From positions 539,609 through 603,608 of the forward strand of contig SCFE01000042.1 in NCBI GenBank assembly GCA_004352715.1: a stretch of DNA of 64,000 bases. Reading direction: 5' to 3'. The stretch comes from Hofstenia miamia. Taxonomy: Eukaryota; Xenacoelomorpha; Acoela. A model generated the notes under the pieces. That model made no database searches. It saw only the letters and a list, made by a program, of their open reading frames with translations, and had not been told where the DNA came from. The position numbers and the translations under genes were made by a program. Shown here in pieces: positions 11,303 through 21,130 of this stretch (its first letter is position 1; each line of letters begins with the position of its first letter).

Positions 11303-11806
11303 TCAGGTCCAGTGCTTAGCTTCTAAGTAGACAGGCTTGTCTAAATTAAACACAATTTCCCATTCAGGAATTGTAGCTAACTGAGTGGCGTCTTGATCCT
11401 TTATAGATATCATATTATTTTTATAATCAATCACACATGAGTTTCTCTCTAGAAAGTCATTCCCCAAAATCAAGTCATAGGGGAGTTGGTGATTTTTAGT
11501 ATCAATGACAATGAGGTCTACTTCGAATTGTTCAGCACAAATCTTTAACACAGCATTTCATAACTTCCCTTTCAATGAAATTAAATTTCCCAATGCATCA
11601 ATGAGTTTAATATCAGAGGAGGGATTTACTGAATCACAGGTAAAGCAAATGTCTTTACAACATTCATCACTTATGATTGAAGCAGCAGCCCCAGTGTCAA
11701 TTGTAGCATTAATAATTCGTCCATGCATTTCCACAGGAATTAGGTTTTTCCTTATCAGATTTGTAATAACCAATACATCCCATGCACGTTTTAAAGGAGT
11801 CAGCAC
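11303..11806 (-). pseudogene. pol: gypsy aspartic protease, unit 2
   Basis: The minus strand encodes ATIDTGAAASIISDECC, a canonical retropepsin D-T-G-A active site, followed by LPYDLILGNDFLERNSCVIDY, the typical second half with ILGNDFL. It is split at about 11553 by a stop. The frame is -1 relative to gag and is entered at the slippery site. It would cleave Gag and Gag-Pol. Among the copies here this one keeps the DTGA motif best; the plus-strand copy reads DTRA. Confidence 0.85.
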
Positions 11807-11811
11807 TCCAT

Positions 11812-13573
11812 TTAATTTAAATGTGGTGACTCATTCTCTGTTAAATCGACTAACAATGTGTTGGTGGAAGATGTAGCAGGATCATCAAACAAGAAGCCCT
11901 TGCCTTCAGCAACAATTTGAATCTTTGCCTTACAATTAGATTTTAAATGTCCTTTCTCGCCACATCAGAAACACCTCACTGAAGCCATGTCAAAATCTTT
12001 CTTCAACATTGTTTTCTTGGATTCGTATCTTACATTTGTCCCAGATAATTCATTAAGATCTTTATCAATTCTACTAGAGTTATAAATCATGTAAACAACA
12101 CTAATTGCTTTTCTTATAATCTTGTACAAACTCTCCTCTGGATTGCATTTCATTTCCAAGCGACTACAAATAGAAGAGGGAAAACCTCTGCAAATATAAG
12201 AGAAGAGGTCATGCTGAGAGTATTCAGGAGACAAACTGCTTAATCGAAAAAGTCTTTCAACTTGAGTGATGTAATTACGAATATCGTCCCCCCTCTCTTA
12301 AAAGACATATCACAAAGTAGAGTCTTGTATTGTTGTTTTATGTGAGGGGCTTGATAGTGATCCTCAAAGAACCCAACTAACAGTTGATAGTCAGTCTTAA
12401 TATTCTGATCTAACATCATGTATTGATTGTATGCTAAACCACTTAAATACAGCGGAAACTGCAATATGGCGTCTTCTTGAGATGTTTTATAATGTTTCAT
12501 GTGAAGTTCAAACAAAAAGAACCACTCTTCAAAGGATTGTGAAACTGCATCAATTTGTCCAGTGAATTTAGGCAATACCAATTTTTACTGTGCACCAGTA
12601 CTTGTCCAGGTGTCCCAAAAGGAAGAATTGAATGACGAAATCAGGGTCGCCTATCTGAGGTGTTATCACTTACTGGACTAGTAACATCACTGATATGTTC
12701 TTTAGCTGTCATTACCACAGAAGTGCTGCAAAATGGCTGCACATGAACTGAAGGAGTGTAATCCTGTTGAGGGGTAGCAACTGTAGCAATGGATGCTTGA
12801 GTAAATGTAGGATTAGACACCAACAAAGTGATACAGGATGACACTGAAGTTGGAGGAATTATCACCTTACTTTCATTGCACTGAGAAGGTATAGGGGCAC
12901 TCAAGAAAGCAGGGTTTGAATTTTCACCTCAAATCATCCATGCAAATGCATCGGTGATCTTCTCAGCCCAATCCCCTAAAGCTTCATTTAATGTAGCATG
13001 GGTAACGAATTCATCAACAGGGGTTTTTAAGAGGTGGGCTTCTTCTGACTTGGCCATATTGGTTTTTAGTTCATGAATTTGTAATTCCAATGCAACAGTG
13101 GATTCTAACATCCGCATTTCCATCTTCTGGTAAGCGACATGTTGAGTGTTGAGCTCAGCTTGGAGAGACTCAACTTGACGCTCACTGTCCATTCTCATAG
13201 CAACCTGCTGTGATAATGCATCTTTCAGGTGCTCAATCTCCATTTGTTGAGTATCAAAGTGTGGCAGGGAGTTCATCACATTATCAACACAATTATATGG
13301 ACGGAATGGAATGGGGGGAGCATTCTGCATATTCAAGACTTAGCAGAGCCATTGCTGGATATCAGGGCTGCTGGTACCCTCATTTTGATACGGACTGGTT
13401 GATGCAATTTGATCTTGCCTTTGAGCCATTTGGGTAGGAGAAGTCAGAGGACAGGAATTTAACAACAATCCAACAGTGCAAGGGGCAATGTCCTGGTTGC
13501 CAATGCTTGCACAGGGGACACTCCATTCTGGAGGAGTCCCAAAAGTAGGAGAGTACGTACAATTTGAATCCAT
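11812..13573 (-). pseudogene. gag: gypsy gag, unit 2
   Basis: It starts at 13573 (MDSNCTYSPTFGTPP). The N-terminal Pro/Ser region is followed by a coiled coil (about residues 130-200, EIEHLKDALSQQVAMRMD), a Ser/Thr linker ending SDRRP and a TGA, then the capsid-like part (LPKFTGQIDAVSQSFEEW, YKTLLCDMSFKRG, QHDLFSYICRGFPSSI). The zinc knuckle near 11945-11985 has lost a Cys (its second Cys codon is changed). Gag ends at the TAA at 11812-11814. Confidence 0.85.
11815..11821 (-). promoter_or_regulatory. gag-pol -1 frameshift site, unit 2
   Basis: The slippery heptamer T TTA AAT lies on the minus strand with the gag TAA stop immediately after. It is the same site as in units 3 and 4. Confidence 0.75.
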
Positions 13574-13997
13574 TAACTAAGAGGCAAACAACAAGAAACA
13601 ATAACTACTATAACTGACAGTTGGGAGCACTTTGCAACCACAAAAGAAACACACAGCTCATAAAAATCACAGGATACAAACCCAAATGTGGGATACGGCG
13701 GTATTTGGTAATAAATCTAACACATAAAGCACTGAGACAAAACAGAAATTTAAAGAGTAACAACATAAACATCTATGAAGCAGAACACTTAAAAATTTTG
13801 GTTGCCTTTCCAAGGGAGAGAAAAAGGATAAGAATACATCAGTTGGTAGCTTTGCACTGAAATCCAATTGCAGTCAGGGGAAACAACTAACCCAGCTGAC
13901 AAGCACCAAAACTAAAACAAAACCCAATCCAAACCATCAAAAGAGACAACAGAGAAAAATATTTCGTTATCACGTCAGCGTCCTATCATGGTTGCCA
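13574..13997 (-). other. Untranslated leader of unit 2, with PBS at its start
   Basis: A non-coding leader between the deleted LTR and gag. It begins with TGGCAACCATGATAGG (13997-13982), a degenerate primer-binding site, and matches the leader at 20714-21130 along its length. Confidence 0.75.
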
Positions 13998-14266
13998 TTT
14001 CTCAACATGGTCTGTAATTACACAATTTAAATAATTACCTGCAGTTGTTTTTACAACTACAGTTAATCACAAGCTAGTCGTGTCATTGACTTATTAACTT
14101 CCCTCGCAAATTAAATTTGAGCATATAATTATGTAGCACCAAATCGAGGGGACATGACATGGTTTTCGTAAACCGAAATCAAAATAAGGGGATACGTCAT
14201 ACTGACGTCATGACAAATATAAATAGAATAAATAATAATCACGAATTTTCCCCGAGTGACTCTACA
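13998..14266 (-). repeat. Family A LTR with internal deletion (269 bp)
   Basis: It starts TGTAGAGTCACTC at 14266 and keeps about 240 bp of U3, including TGACGTCA and the TAATTTGCGAGGGAA segment. It then jumps to the extreme 3' end before the PBS. About 640 bp is missing relative to the 911-bp LTRs, including the TATA box and poly(A) signal. It lies between unit 1 and unit 2 and is shared by both. Confidence 0.85.
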
Positions 14267-14280
14267 TGCCCCCCTTGCTC

Positions 14281-15233
14281 AAATTAATTCTGCGGTAGTA
14301 GGTGGAGGGCGTTCCCAAGACTATCTTCTGGATGGTGGTAATCATTTCTATAACTAACACTGTCTCCCATTCTTTTACATCAACATACTGGGGTTCACGT
14401 GAAAGTTGCATTTATCCTTCTCTTTGTGTGACTACTTCATCTCTTAACTTGAAGAATCATAATGCAGGTAAATTGTAAAATCCTCATCAAACCACGTGTG
14501 CACCATACTTTGCCAATATTAGCAACTAATTCCCTTGAGCATTTTCGAGTTGTAGCATATAATTGCATTGACTTTTGGACGTTTTTCTGCATCAATTATA
14601 AAAGGTATTATATCAAATAGAGCAACCTAACTTTTTGGTATTGTAAGTCCATCATAGTTGGTTCTGCGTCTCTTCCGAAATGTTATCGCAAATGTAATGT
14701 ACTGCTCGACGTGTAGCTATGAAATAGGGGTGTAGTGTTTCTTCACCAACTTTGGACATCTTTTTCTTTCTTTCTTCTGTCTTCCTAGATCTGACTGTTG
14801 AAGTAACGGTAGAGGAACTAACAGAGGTCGAGGGGGCTATCGAATCACTCATTGGGGAGGTATTTACAGTTTGTAATACACTAAATAGGGTATGTATGTT
14901 TTGAGTTTTTAAAGTTTGTGAGGTTTTTGTTGCCAGCTCTGCTCACGCACGTGGAAGTACGTGTCCCCCCACGTAGTAGCAAGATGAGGACGGTGTCAAT
15001 GCTGTCTGCTCTCCTAATCATGGAGCTACATGTCACCCACACGGGATAGGACTCTGCTCAGCACCTTCATGTCGTCCTCTTTTGTTTTTGCGTGCCTCAT
15101 CAAGCAAAGATACGTGTCTCCCACGCCTAGATGAAGATGTGCCATCATTTGTGCTAACCTCCATTCTCCTTCTCACTCTTCGACGGGGTGGAGGAGCTGG
15201 CGACTCTCGTTTTTGCTTCCCTATCAGTATCAT
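14281..15233 (-). pseudogene. Family A ORF3, internally deleted (unit 1)
   Basis: The ATG at 15233 overlaps the pol end (stop TAG 15154-15156). The N-terminus is basic (PPPRRRVRRRMEVS, SSSRRGRHVSLLDEARKNKR). Next come STVTSTVRSRKTEERKKKMS and ETLHPYFIATRRAVHYI, then the same large internal deletion as in unit 2. The first 66 codons are open. It is probably a nucleic-acid-binding or chromatin-directed protein judging by its basic N-terminus, but that is inference. Confidence 0.65.
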
Positions 15234-16880
15234 TCCTAAACATATCTATAAGGTTAAGGTCCCAAATATTGGGATCATAAGTTTGATTGTCTCTGGGTTG
15301 CCTTGAAGGCAACACTCATGAGCCACAATTATCTACTATCTCAGGTTCAAAATCAGTTTCACAAAAATCTTCCTCAGCAAATTCGGTTAAATTATTGTAA
15401 GTTGCAAATTAATCAATACCGTTATCAACTAATGTAAATTCATTATTGTCATCAATGATTACATTCTCAATGTCTTTAATTGATCGTTTTAGTCTCTGAA
15501 AATGAACGGTTTTTCCATTATTAAGTGTATATGTGTTGTGGTCGAGCACTTTCTCCACAGTGAATGGTCCTTGCCAATTATTGGCTAATTTCTGTACTTG
15601 ATTGTGATCAGTTGTTACACGAGGTAGATATGCAAATACTTTATCTCCTCGTTTATGTGATTTGCCATATAATTTTTTATTAAACATTCTCTTTTGTCTA
15701 ATACAAGATTGACTAGTGTTGTGACAAATGGTTAAGTGAATTTGCTGCATATCACATAACAACTGATTGACATATTTATCTAAGGTAATTTCTGAGTAAT
15801 TAGGATACATCATTGATAAAGAGGTTAATGCTTCATGGCCGAACATAGCTTTAAATGGACTGACCCCGGTTGTAGAATGAACTGAGGTATTATAAAAGAA
15901 TTCGATACATTCTATTACCCGCCGCCAATCTTTCCCTGCTGCTCGTGATAACGCCACCCTGATTAATTTTATTAGAGTTCTGTTTAGCTGTTCCACTAAA
16001 CCATTGGCTTGAGGGTGGTACGCGGTAGTAAAATCATGTATTATTTCTAATTCAGACATAAGGGTTTTCATCAAATTACTTTCGAACTGTGGACCATGAT
16101 CCGAGATAAGCCGAGACATAGGGCCATATTTTAAAATCCATTCCTTCACTATCTTATCAGCTACCTTTTCAGCGTGTGTGCTATCCATTGGAATTATTCT
16201 AGCGTATTTAGTAAAATGATCTACTATCACTAAAAGATGCTGAAATCCATCACTGTCACAAGATAATTGCTCTAGGTCCATATGCACAATTTCATTGGGA
16301 CTGGTAGCCCAACAACACTCTAGTTCAGCCCATTGTTCTGGGAAATGAGAGGAGTTATTCAACAGACACTTCCCACATTTATCTATTACATCCTGAACTG
16401 TTAATCTAATCCCAATGGTAACATACCAAGAGTTAAATGTCTTTTCGGTTTGTATAATCCCTAAATGTTTCCTTTCATGAACTCTTCTCATGAGATCCCT
16501 TTTAAAATATTCAGGAATAGCAAGGCAATTATTCCGACTTTTTGCATATAGTAGTCCTTTCTCTGTCATTGTCCAGTTATATTGATTGTAATACCTAATT
16601 GCAGTTGGTGAAAGAGGAAAGAAGGGGTCCTTCATCCTTTTCATAATATTAGAGAGTATCAGATCATTTTGTTGATGTTTAATGATTTCTTCTTCAGATA
16701 TTTCTTCTCAGATTAAGATTGGCAAATTTCTTTACCATTTTGATCAGCATTTATTTCGGGAATCAACTCATATTCAGTGTGTGGTATAAATCCGAATGGG
16801 ATCTTCTCCCCAGCCGGCTTTTTTAAATCCCTTTCATAGCTTGGCAATGCTGTCCAATAGTCAGCATTCAGATGTAAACG
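15154..16880 (-). pseudogene. pol: gypsy integrase, unit 1 (long open frame)
   Basis: A 411-codon uninterrupted stretch (16644-15409) encodes the H-H-C-C zinc region (LMRRVHERKHLGI, CGKCLLNNS) and the D,D-35-E core: VHMDLEQL, ISDHGPQFES and GLVEQLNRTL. It also has the C-terminal domain (GDKVFAYLPRV, NWQGPFTVEKV). This is the best-preserved integrase in the window. The upstream linker (ADYWTALPSYERDLKK region, 16740-16880) is retained. A stop near 15408 cuts the tail short of the pol end. Confidence 0.9.
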
Positions 16881-17896
16881 TCCAGGGCGATGTTTTATTG
16901 AAAAAGAAAAATCATTAAGATATTCTATCCATCTGGCTACTATATTGGACTTATCTCTGAGAATTTTTTAAGCCAGGCTAGTGCACTGTTGTCAGTGTGC
17001 ACAATGAACTTGCGACCTAAGATAAAATATTGAAATTTCTTGAGTGACTCCACTAATGCTAACATCTCACATTTGGTTGTGCTGTAATTTTTCTCAGCAG
17101 CTCATAATTTCCTACTAAAATATTGAACCAGGCTTTCAACTCCATTTATCTCTTGGCTCATCACGCCACTATTAGCAACAGCGCTTGCATCACAGTCTAC
17201 GATGAAATCTTTTGTATAATCCGGGGTATTTAATGACGGTATCTTTTGGAGCTTGGTTTTGATTCCTTCTAATGCTTCCTGCTCAGTCCATGTCCATTTG
17301 AATTCGTGAGATTTTTTAAGCAATTGAGAGATGGATTTTGTTTTCTCGCCAAATCTAGGACAAACATTCCGTAGTAATTTAAGAATCCCATTCACCTCTG
17401 CACATCTTTTCTACTTCTGGGTGTCTCAATTTTTTCTAAAAACTGCTTCATGTTGGTTTTTATTGAGATCTTTCCATGTTCAATTACTCTGCCCAAAAAT
17501 GTGACTTTAATCTGCGCCAAAGAACATTTATTACTGTTCACTTTAAGTCCGGCTTTCTGCAACAATTCCAAGGTCTGATTTAATTTCTCAAGAGGTTCAT
17601 CAAAAGTGTTGCTTGCTACAAGAATATCATCAATATACGCCAAAATCCCAGGTTCAAGAATGTTGGACTTGTTGGTCAATATTTTGGTGTCATAGTGCTG
17701 AAAAGTTGCTGGGGCATTACACAACCCGAAGGCCATATATTTCCATTCATACAGGTGGTAGGGTGTAATAAATGCAGTTTTTGGAATGTCATACAGACGC
17801 ATCTGTACTTGCCAATAGGCTTTACATAGATTGAGGCAGGAAAAAAACTTATATTTACTGGCGTCGTATAAAAGATCCTCGATTTGAGGCAAAGGC
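16881..17896 (-). pseudogene. pol: gypsy RT end and RNase H, unit 1
   Basis: The minus strand from the gap edge encodes RT motifs CLNLCKAYWQVQMR, MAFGLCNAPATFQHY and AYIDDILVAS, the connection MKQFLEKIETPRSRKDVQR, then RNase H with VDCDASAVAN and YFSRKL. A one-base frameshift separates the two near 17393, and another lies near 17100. Confidence 0.85.
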
Positions 17897-18896
17897 NNNN
17901 NNNNNNNNNNNNNNNNNNNNNNNNNNNNNNNNNNNNNNNNNNNNNNNNNNNNNNNNNNNNNNNNNNNNNNNNNNNNNNNNNNNNNNNNNNNNNNNNNNNN
18001 NNNNNNNNNNNNNNNNNNNNNNNNNNNNNNNNNNNNNNNNNNNNNNNNNNNNNNNNNNNNNNNNNNNNNNNNNNNNNNNNNNNNNNNNNNNNNNNNNNNN
18101 NNNNNNNNNNNNNNNNNNNNNNNNNNNNNNNNNNNNNNNNNNNNNNNNNNNNNNNNNNNNNNNNNNNNNNNNNNNNNNNNNNNNNNNNNNNNNNNNNNNN
18201 NNNNNNNNNNNNNNNNNNNNNNNNNNNNNNNNNNNNNNNNNNNNNNNNNNNNNNNNNNNNNNNNNNNNNNNNNNNNNNNNNNNNNNNNNNNNNNNNNNNN
18301 NNNNNNNNNNNNNNNNNNNNNNNNNNNNNNNNNNNNNNNNNNNNNNNNNNNNNNNNNNNNNNNNNNNNNNNNNNNNNNNNNNNNNNNNNNNNNNNNNNNN
18401 NNNNNNNNNNNNNNNNNNNNNNNNNNNNNNNNNNNNNNNNNNNNNNNNNNNNNNNNNNNNNNNNNNNNNNNNNNNNNNNNNNNNNNNNNNNNNNNNNNNN
18501 NNNNNNNNNNNNNNNNNNNNNNNNNNNNNNNNNNNNNNNNNNNNNNNNNNNNNNNNNNNNNNNNNNNNNNNNNNNNNNNNNNNNNNNNNNNNNNNNNNNN
18601 NNNNNNNNNNNNNNNNNNNNNNNNNNNNNNNNNNNNNNNNNNNNNNNNNNNNNNNNNNNNNNNNNNNNNNNNNNNNNNNNNNNNNNNNNNNNNNNNNNNN
18701 NNNNNNNNNNNNNNNNNNNNNNNNNNNNNNNNNNNNNNNNNNNNNNNNNNNNNNNNNNNNNNNNNNNNNNNNNNNNNNNNNNNNNNNNNNNNNNNNNNNN
18801 NNNNNNNNNNNNNNNNNNNNNNNNNNNNNNNNNNNNNNNNNNNNNNNNNNNNNNNNNNNNNNNNNNNNNNNNNNNNNNNNNNNNNNNNNNNNNNNN
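17897..18896. other. Assembly gap (1000 Ns)
   Basis: A fixed-length gap inside the RT of unit 1. Gag, protease and the 5' LTR of that unit are expected in it. Confidence 0.98.
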
Positions 18897-19181
18897 AACA
18901 AAGAAGAATAAGCAACAAGTCAATGTCTTAATTCACTACTTAAACTCAAAGAAGTAAGAAATTCAACTATGATATCACTGTAGAATGGACAAGGTAAATC
19001 ATGCAATGTAAACACCAACTATCAATAAAGCATGTAGTCAGCTACCACCATCAAGGAGAAACCTAACCTGCTCAGATTCAGGAACAAAGAATCATACCAA
19101 GATGCAAGCCACTACTAATCATAATTAAAAATGACAAATACAAGAGGAAAGAAAGGAAGCACCAAGAAATGCACAAGCAGA
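18897..19181. other. Unassigned sequence between gap and LTR fragment
   Basis: A purine-rich strand with no open frame of note. It may be the internal end of a family B element just before an LTR, since it ends AAGCAGA next to TGTAGC, but I see no clear polypurine tract. Confidence 0.35.
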
Positions 19182-19385
19182 TGTAGCATAATCCAAAGAA
19201 ATTGCTGCTAATGAAGAAAGAAGAACAAATGATTAGTCAAAACTAAGATCGAATGATTATTTAGAAAAACAATTTAAGTTTAATTATCAGAAATTATCTT
19301 TGTAAAAATGCAACCAAGTAATAATATAGCAAATTAGTACTTGCCGTCGAATTTGACAAAACAAAGGGGGCGAATTTGCTTCAAA
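19182..19385 (+). repeat. Family B-type LTR, 5' fragment
   Basis: It starts TGTAGCATAATCC, the same start as the solo LTR at 52568-51464 (minus) and close to TGTAGCATCATCC at 58010. About 200 bp align with the U3 of those LTRs, including the 'gcaaattagtacttg' segment. It then stops before the TATA box and joins gag sequence. Confidence 0.7.
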
Positions 19386-19800
19386 TGCATTAAGTGAGCT
19401 TAAGATAGAGATGGATAGTCAGTTGGGAAGTCGAACAAAGATTTCCAAAACAATATCAAGATTATAACAAATCAATTAGCAGAGTCCAACAAAAATTTTC
19501 AAGAACTAAATGAAAAATGGGAGAAAACATATCAACAACTAGAAAATAAAAATAGACAGTTGATTCAAGATAATGATCTACAAGCCCAAGAGCTAGAACA
19601 ACTCAATGATCTACAAGCCCAAGAGCTAGAACAACTCAAAGATGAACTCAGACTAATAGAAATAGGCAGAGAAGAAGATTGTGAAGCACAAGAATGAGAG
19701 TTAGAAGAACTCAGACATAAACTTAGAATGATGCAGAGGGACAAAGGGGAAAACCAAAAGAAAATACAGACACCTGAAGTAACCAAACATGTAAAAGGCT
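19386..19800 (+). pseudogene. gag: Family B gag fragment (coiled coil)
   Basis: The plus-strand translation gives a heptad-rich segment (QLAESNKNFQELNEKWEKT, RQLIQDNDLQAQELEQL) matching the N-terminal Gag coiled coil at about 60280-60480. A 33-bp direct duplication (19572-19604 and 19605-19637) repeats NDLQAQELEQL. There is a stop in 'gaatga' near 19695. It is cut off by the family A LTR at 19803. Confidence 0.65.
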
Positions 19801-19802
19801 AC

Positions 19803-20713
19803 TGTAGAGTCACTTGGGGAATTTTCGTGATTATTAGTCATTTTATTTTTTATTGTATTAACGTCATTATGACGTAAGAGTAATTTTGAGCTTAAGTTTA
19901 CGAAAGCTAGTTATGTCCCCTTGATGGTGCTAAACGTGTTGCTCAAATTTAATTTGTGAGGGAAATTGATAACATGAATAGCTAATGATTAACTGTAGTT
20001 GTAAACAAAGACAGGTAATTATTTATTATTTTGAAGGTGTATAAATTGAGAAACAATGTTAGAAAAGGTTAATGGATTTTATCTAGCTTCAATTACTGTT
20101 CACTTTCTCCTCTGTTATTTCTATTAGTATTTTTTGATTATGAAAATAATTGCTTAAGTTTGGCGACAATTTGGGAGTGCTTTCTCAAAGTACAGGGCAA
20201 CATGTAGCTCCTGGAGATCAGCAGATCTTACCAGCCCAAATTGTGGACCTATTAAGTTATGGATACAGTTACGCATAAGGAAATAATAAAACTTTCGTTT
20301 GATATTCACCACATACATGCACTTATATTTTATGACACTGTGATGATACCATGCTGTTGGCTAGCACAAATGTCTGGCAATTACAGACTATTATTTAGTG
20401 AGCTGAGAACTAACAATGAAAATGAGATGTTTATTTTGTCTATGAGATAGAAATTAATAAGTGAGACAAATAGAGTAGCACCATGCACTAAGTCGAGCAC
20501 TACACTGTTCCTGAAGACTTTGCTTCAGCTGGAAGCCATGTGAGTTGGTCATCTTGGAGTTACCTAAAGTATTTATTACTTGGATGAATTACCAATGTTT
20601 ATATATGTTCTCTCTTTAACTGTTTTCCTGGAATCAGGGCTGTCATATCTCTATGTTAAACCTTCTGCAGAGTCAAATAGTTTTCTAGTATAAATACAGC
20701 CCACAATTCTACA
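19803..20713 (+). repeat. Family A 5' LTR (911 bp)
   Basis: It runs from TGTAGAGTCACTT to ATTCTACA, TG...CA ends with a six-base terminal inverted repeat. It contains a TATA-like TATAAA (20040-20045) and AATAAA (20285-20290), about 245 bp apart, which fit U3/R/U5 roles. The CRE-like site seen in the minus-strand LTRs is decayed here. A short palindromic ACGTCATTATGACGT remains near 19860. Confidence 0.9.
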
Positions 20714-20731
20714 TGGCGACTGTGACAGGAC
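20714..20731 (+). promoter_or_regulatory. Primer-binding site
   Basis: TGGCGACTGTGACAGGAC follows the LTR end directly. The complementary tRNA 3' end would read ...CACAGTCGCCA, which resembles an arginine tRNA end (inference only). The same motif follows the family B LTR (59063) and the LTR at 45963-47136. Confidence 0.8.
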
Positions 20732-21130
20732 GCTGACATGATAACAAAACATTCTCTGTTGTCTCTTTTGATGGTTTTGATTTGGTTTTGGTTTAGCTTT
20801 GGTGCTTGTCAGCTGGGATAGTTGTTTCCCCTGATGGCAATTGGATTTCAGTGCAAATCTACCAACTGATGTATACTGATCCTTTTTTCTTTCCATTGGA
20901 AAGGCAGTTACAATTTTTAAGTGTTCTGCTTCATTTATGTTTTTACTCTTTAAATTTCTGTTTTGTCTCAGTGCTTGACATGTTGGATTTATTACCAAGT
21001 GCCGCCATATCCCACATTTGGGTTTGTATCCTGTGATTTTTATGAGCTGTGTGTTTCTTTTGTAGTTGGGAAGTGCTCCCAACTGTCAGTTATAGTAGTT
21101 ATTGTTTATTGTTGTTTGCCTCTTACTTAA
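20732..21130 (+). other. Untranslated leader
   Basis: About 400 bp between the PBS and the gag start, with no conserved reading frame. It matches the leaders of units 2 and 3. Confidence 0.7.

Larger units (their letters stand above)
6130..14266 (-). mobile_element. Ty3/gypsy family A, minus-strand unit 2
   Basis: This unit has a deleted 5' LTR (14266-13998), leader, gag (13573-11812), frameshift site, protease, RT, RNase H, CCAAT-repeat replacement (9645-9536), integrase, shortened ORF3, polypurine tract and 3' LTR (7040-6130). The order and frames match the plus-strand copy at 19803-30030. It shares its left LTR with unit 3 and its right LTR with unit 1, so the three form a head-to-tail array. 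It is broken by several frameshifts, but long stretches of pol stay open, for example 420 codons of protease-to-RT sequence. Confidence 0.88.
13998..17896 (-). mobile_element. Ty3/gypsy family A, minus-strand unit 1 (5' part in gap)
   Basis: Visible on the minus strand are RT (from 17896), RNase H, the intact linker, integrase, ORF3, a polypurine tract (14280-14267) and the deleted LTR. The gag end is hidden in the gap at 17897-18896. Unlike units 2 and 3 it lacks the CCAAT-repeat replacement, so it keeps the ancestral RNase H-integrase linker. It shares the ORF3 deletion with unit 2. Confidence 0.85.

Noticed and set aside
19560-19790. Minus-strand Ser/Cys-rich 73-codon frame
   Set aside because: It is the antisense of the Gag coiled-coil repeat and has no independent support.
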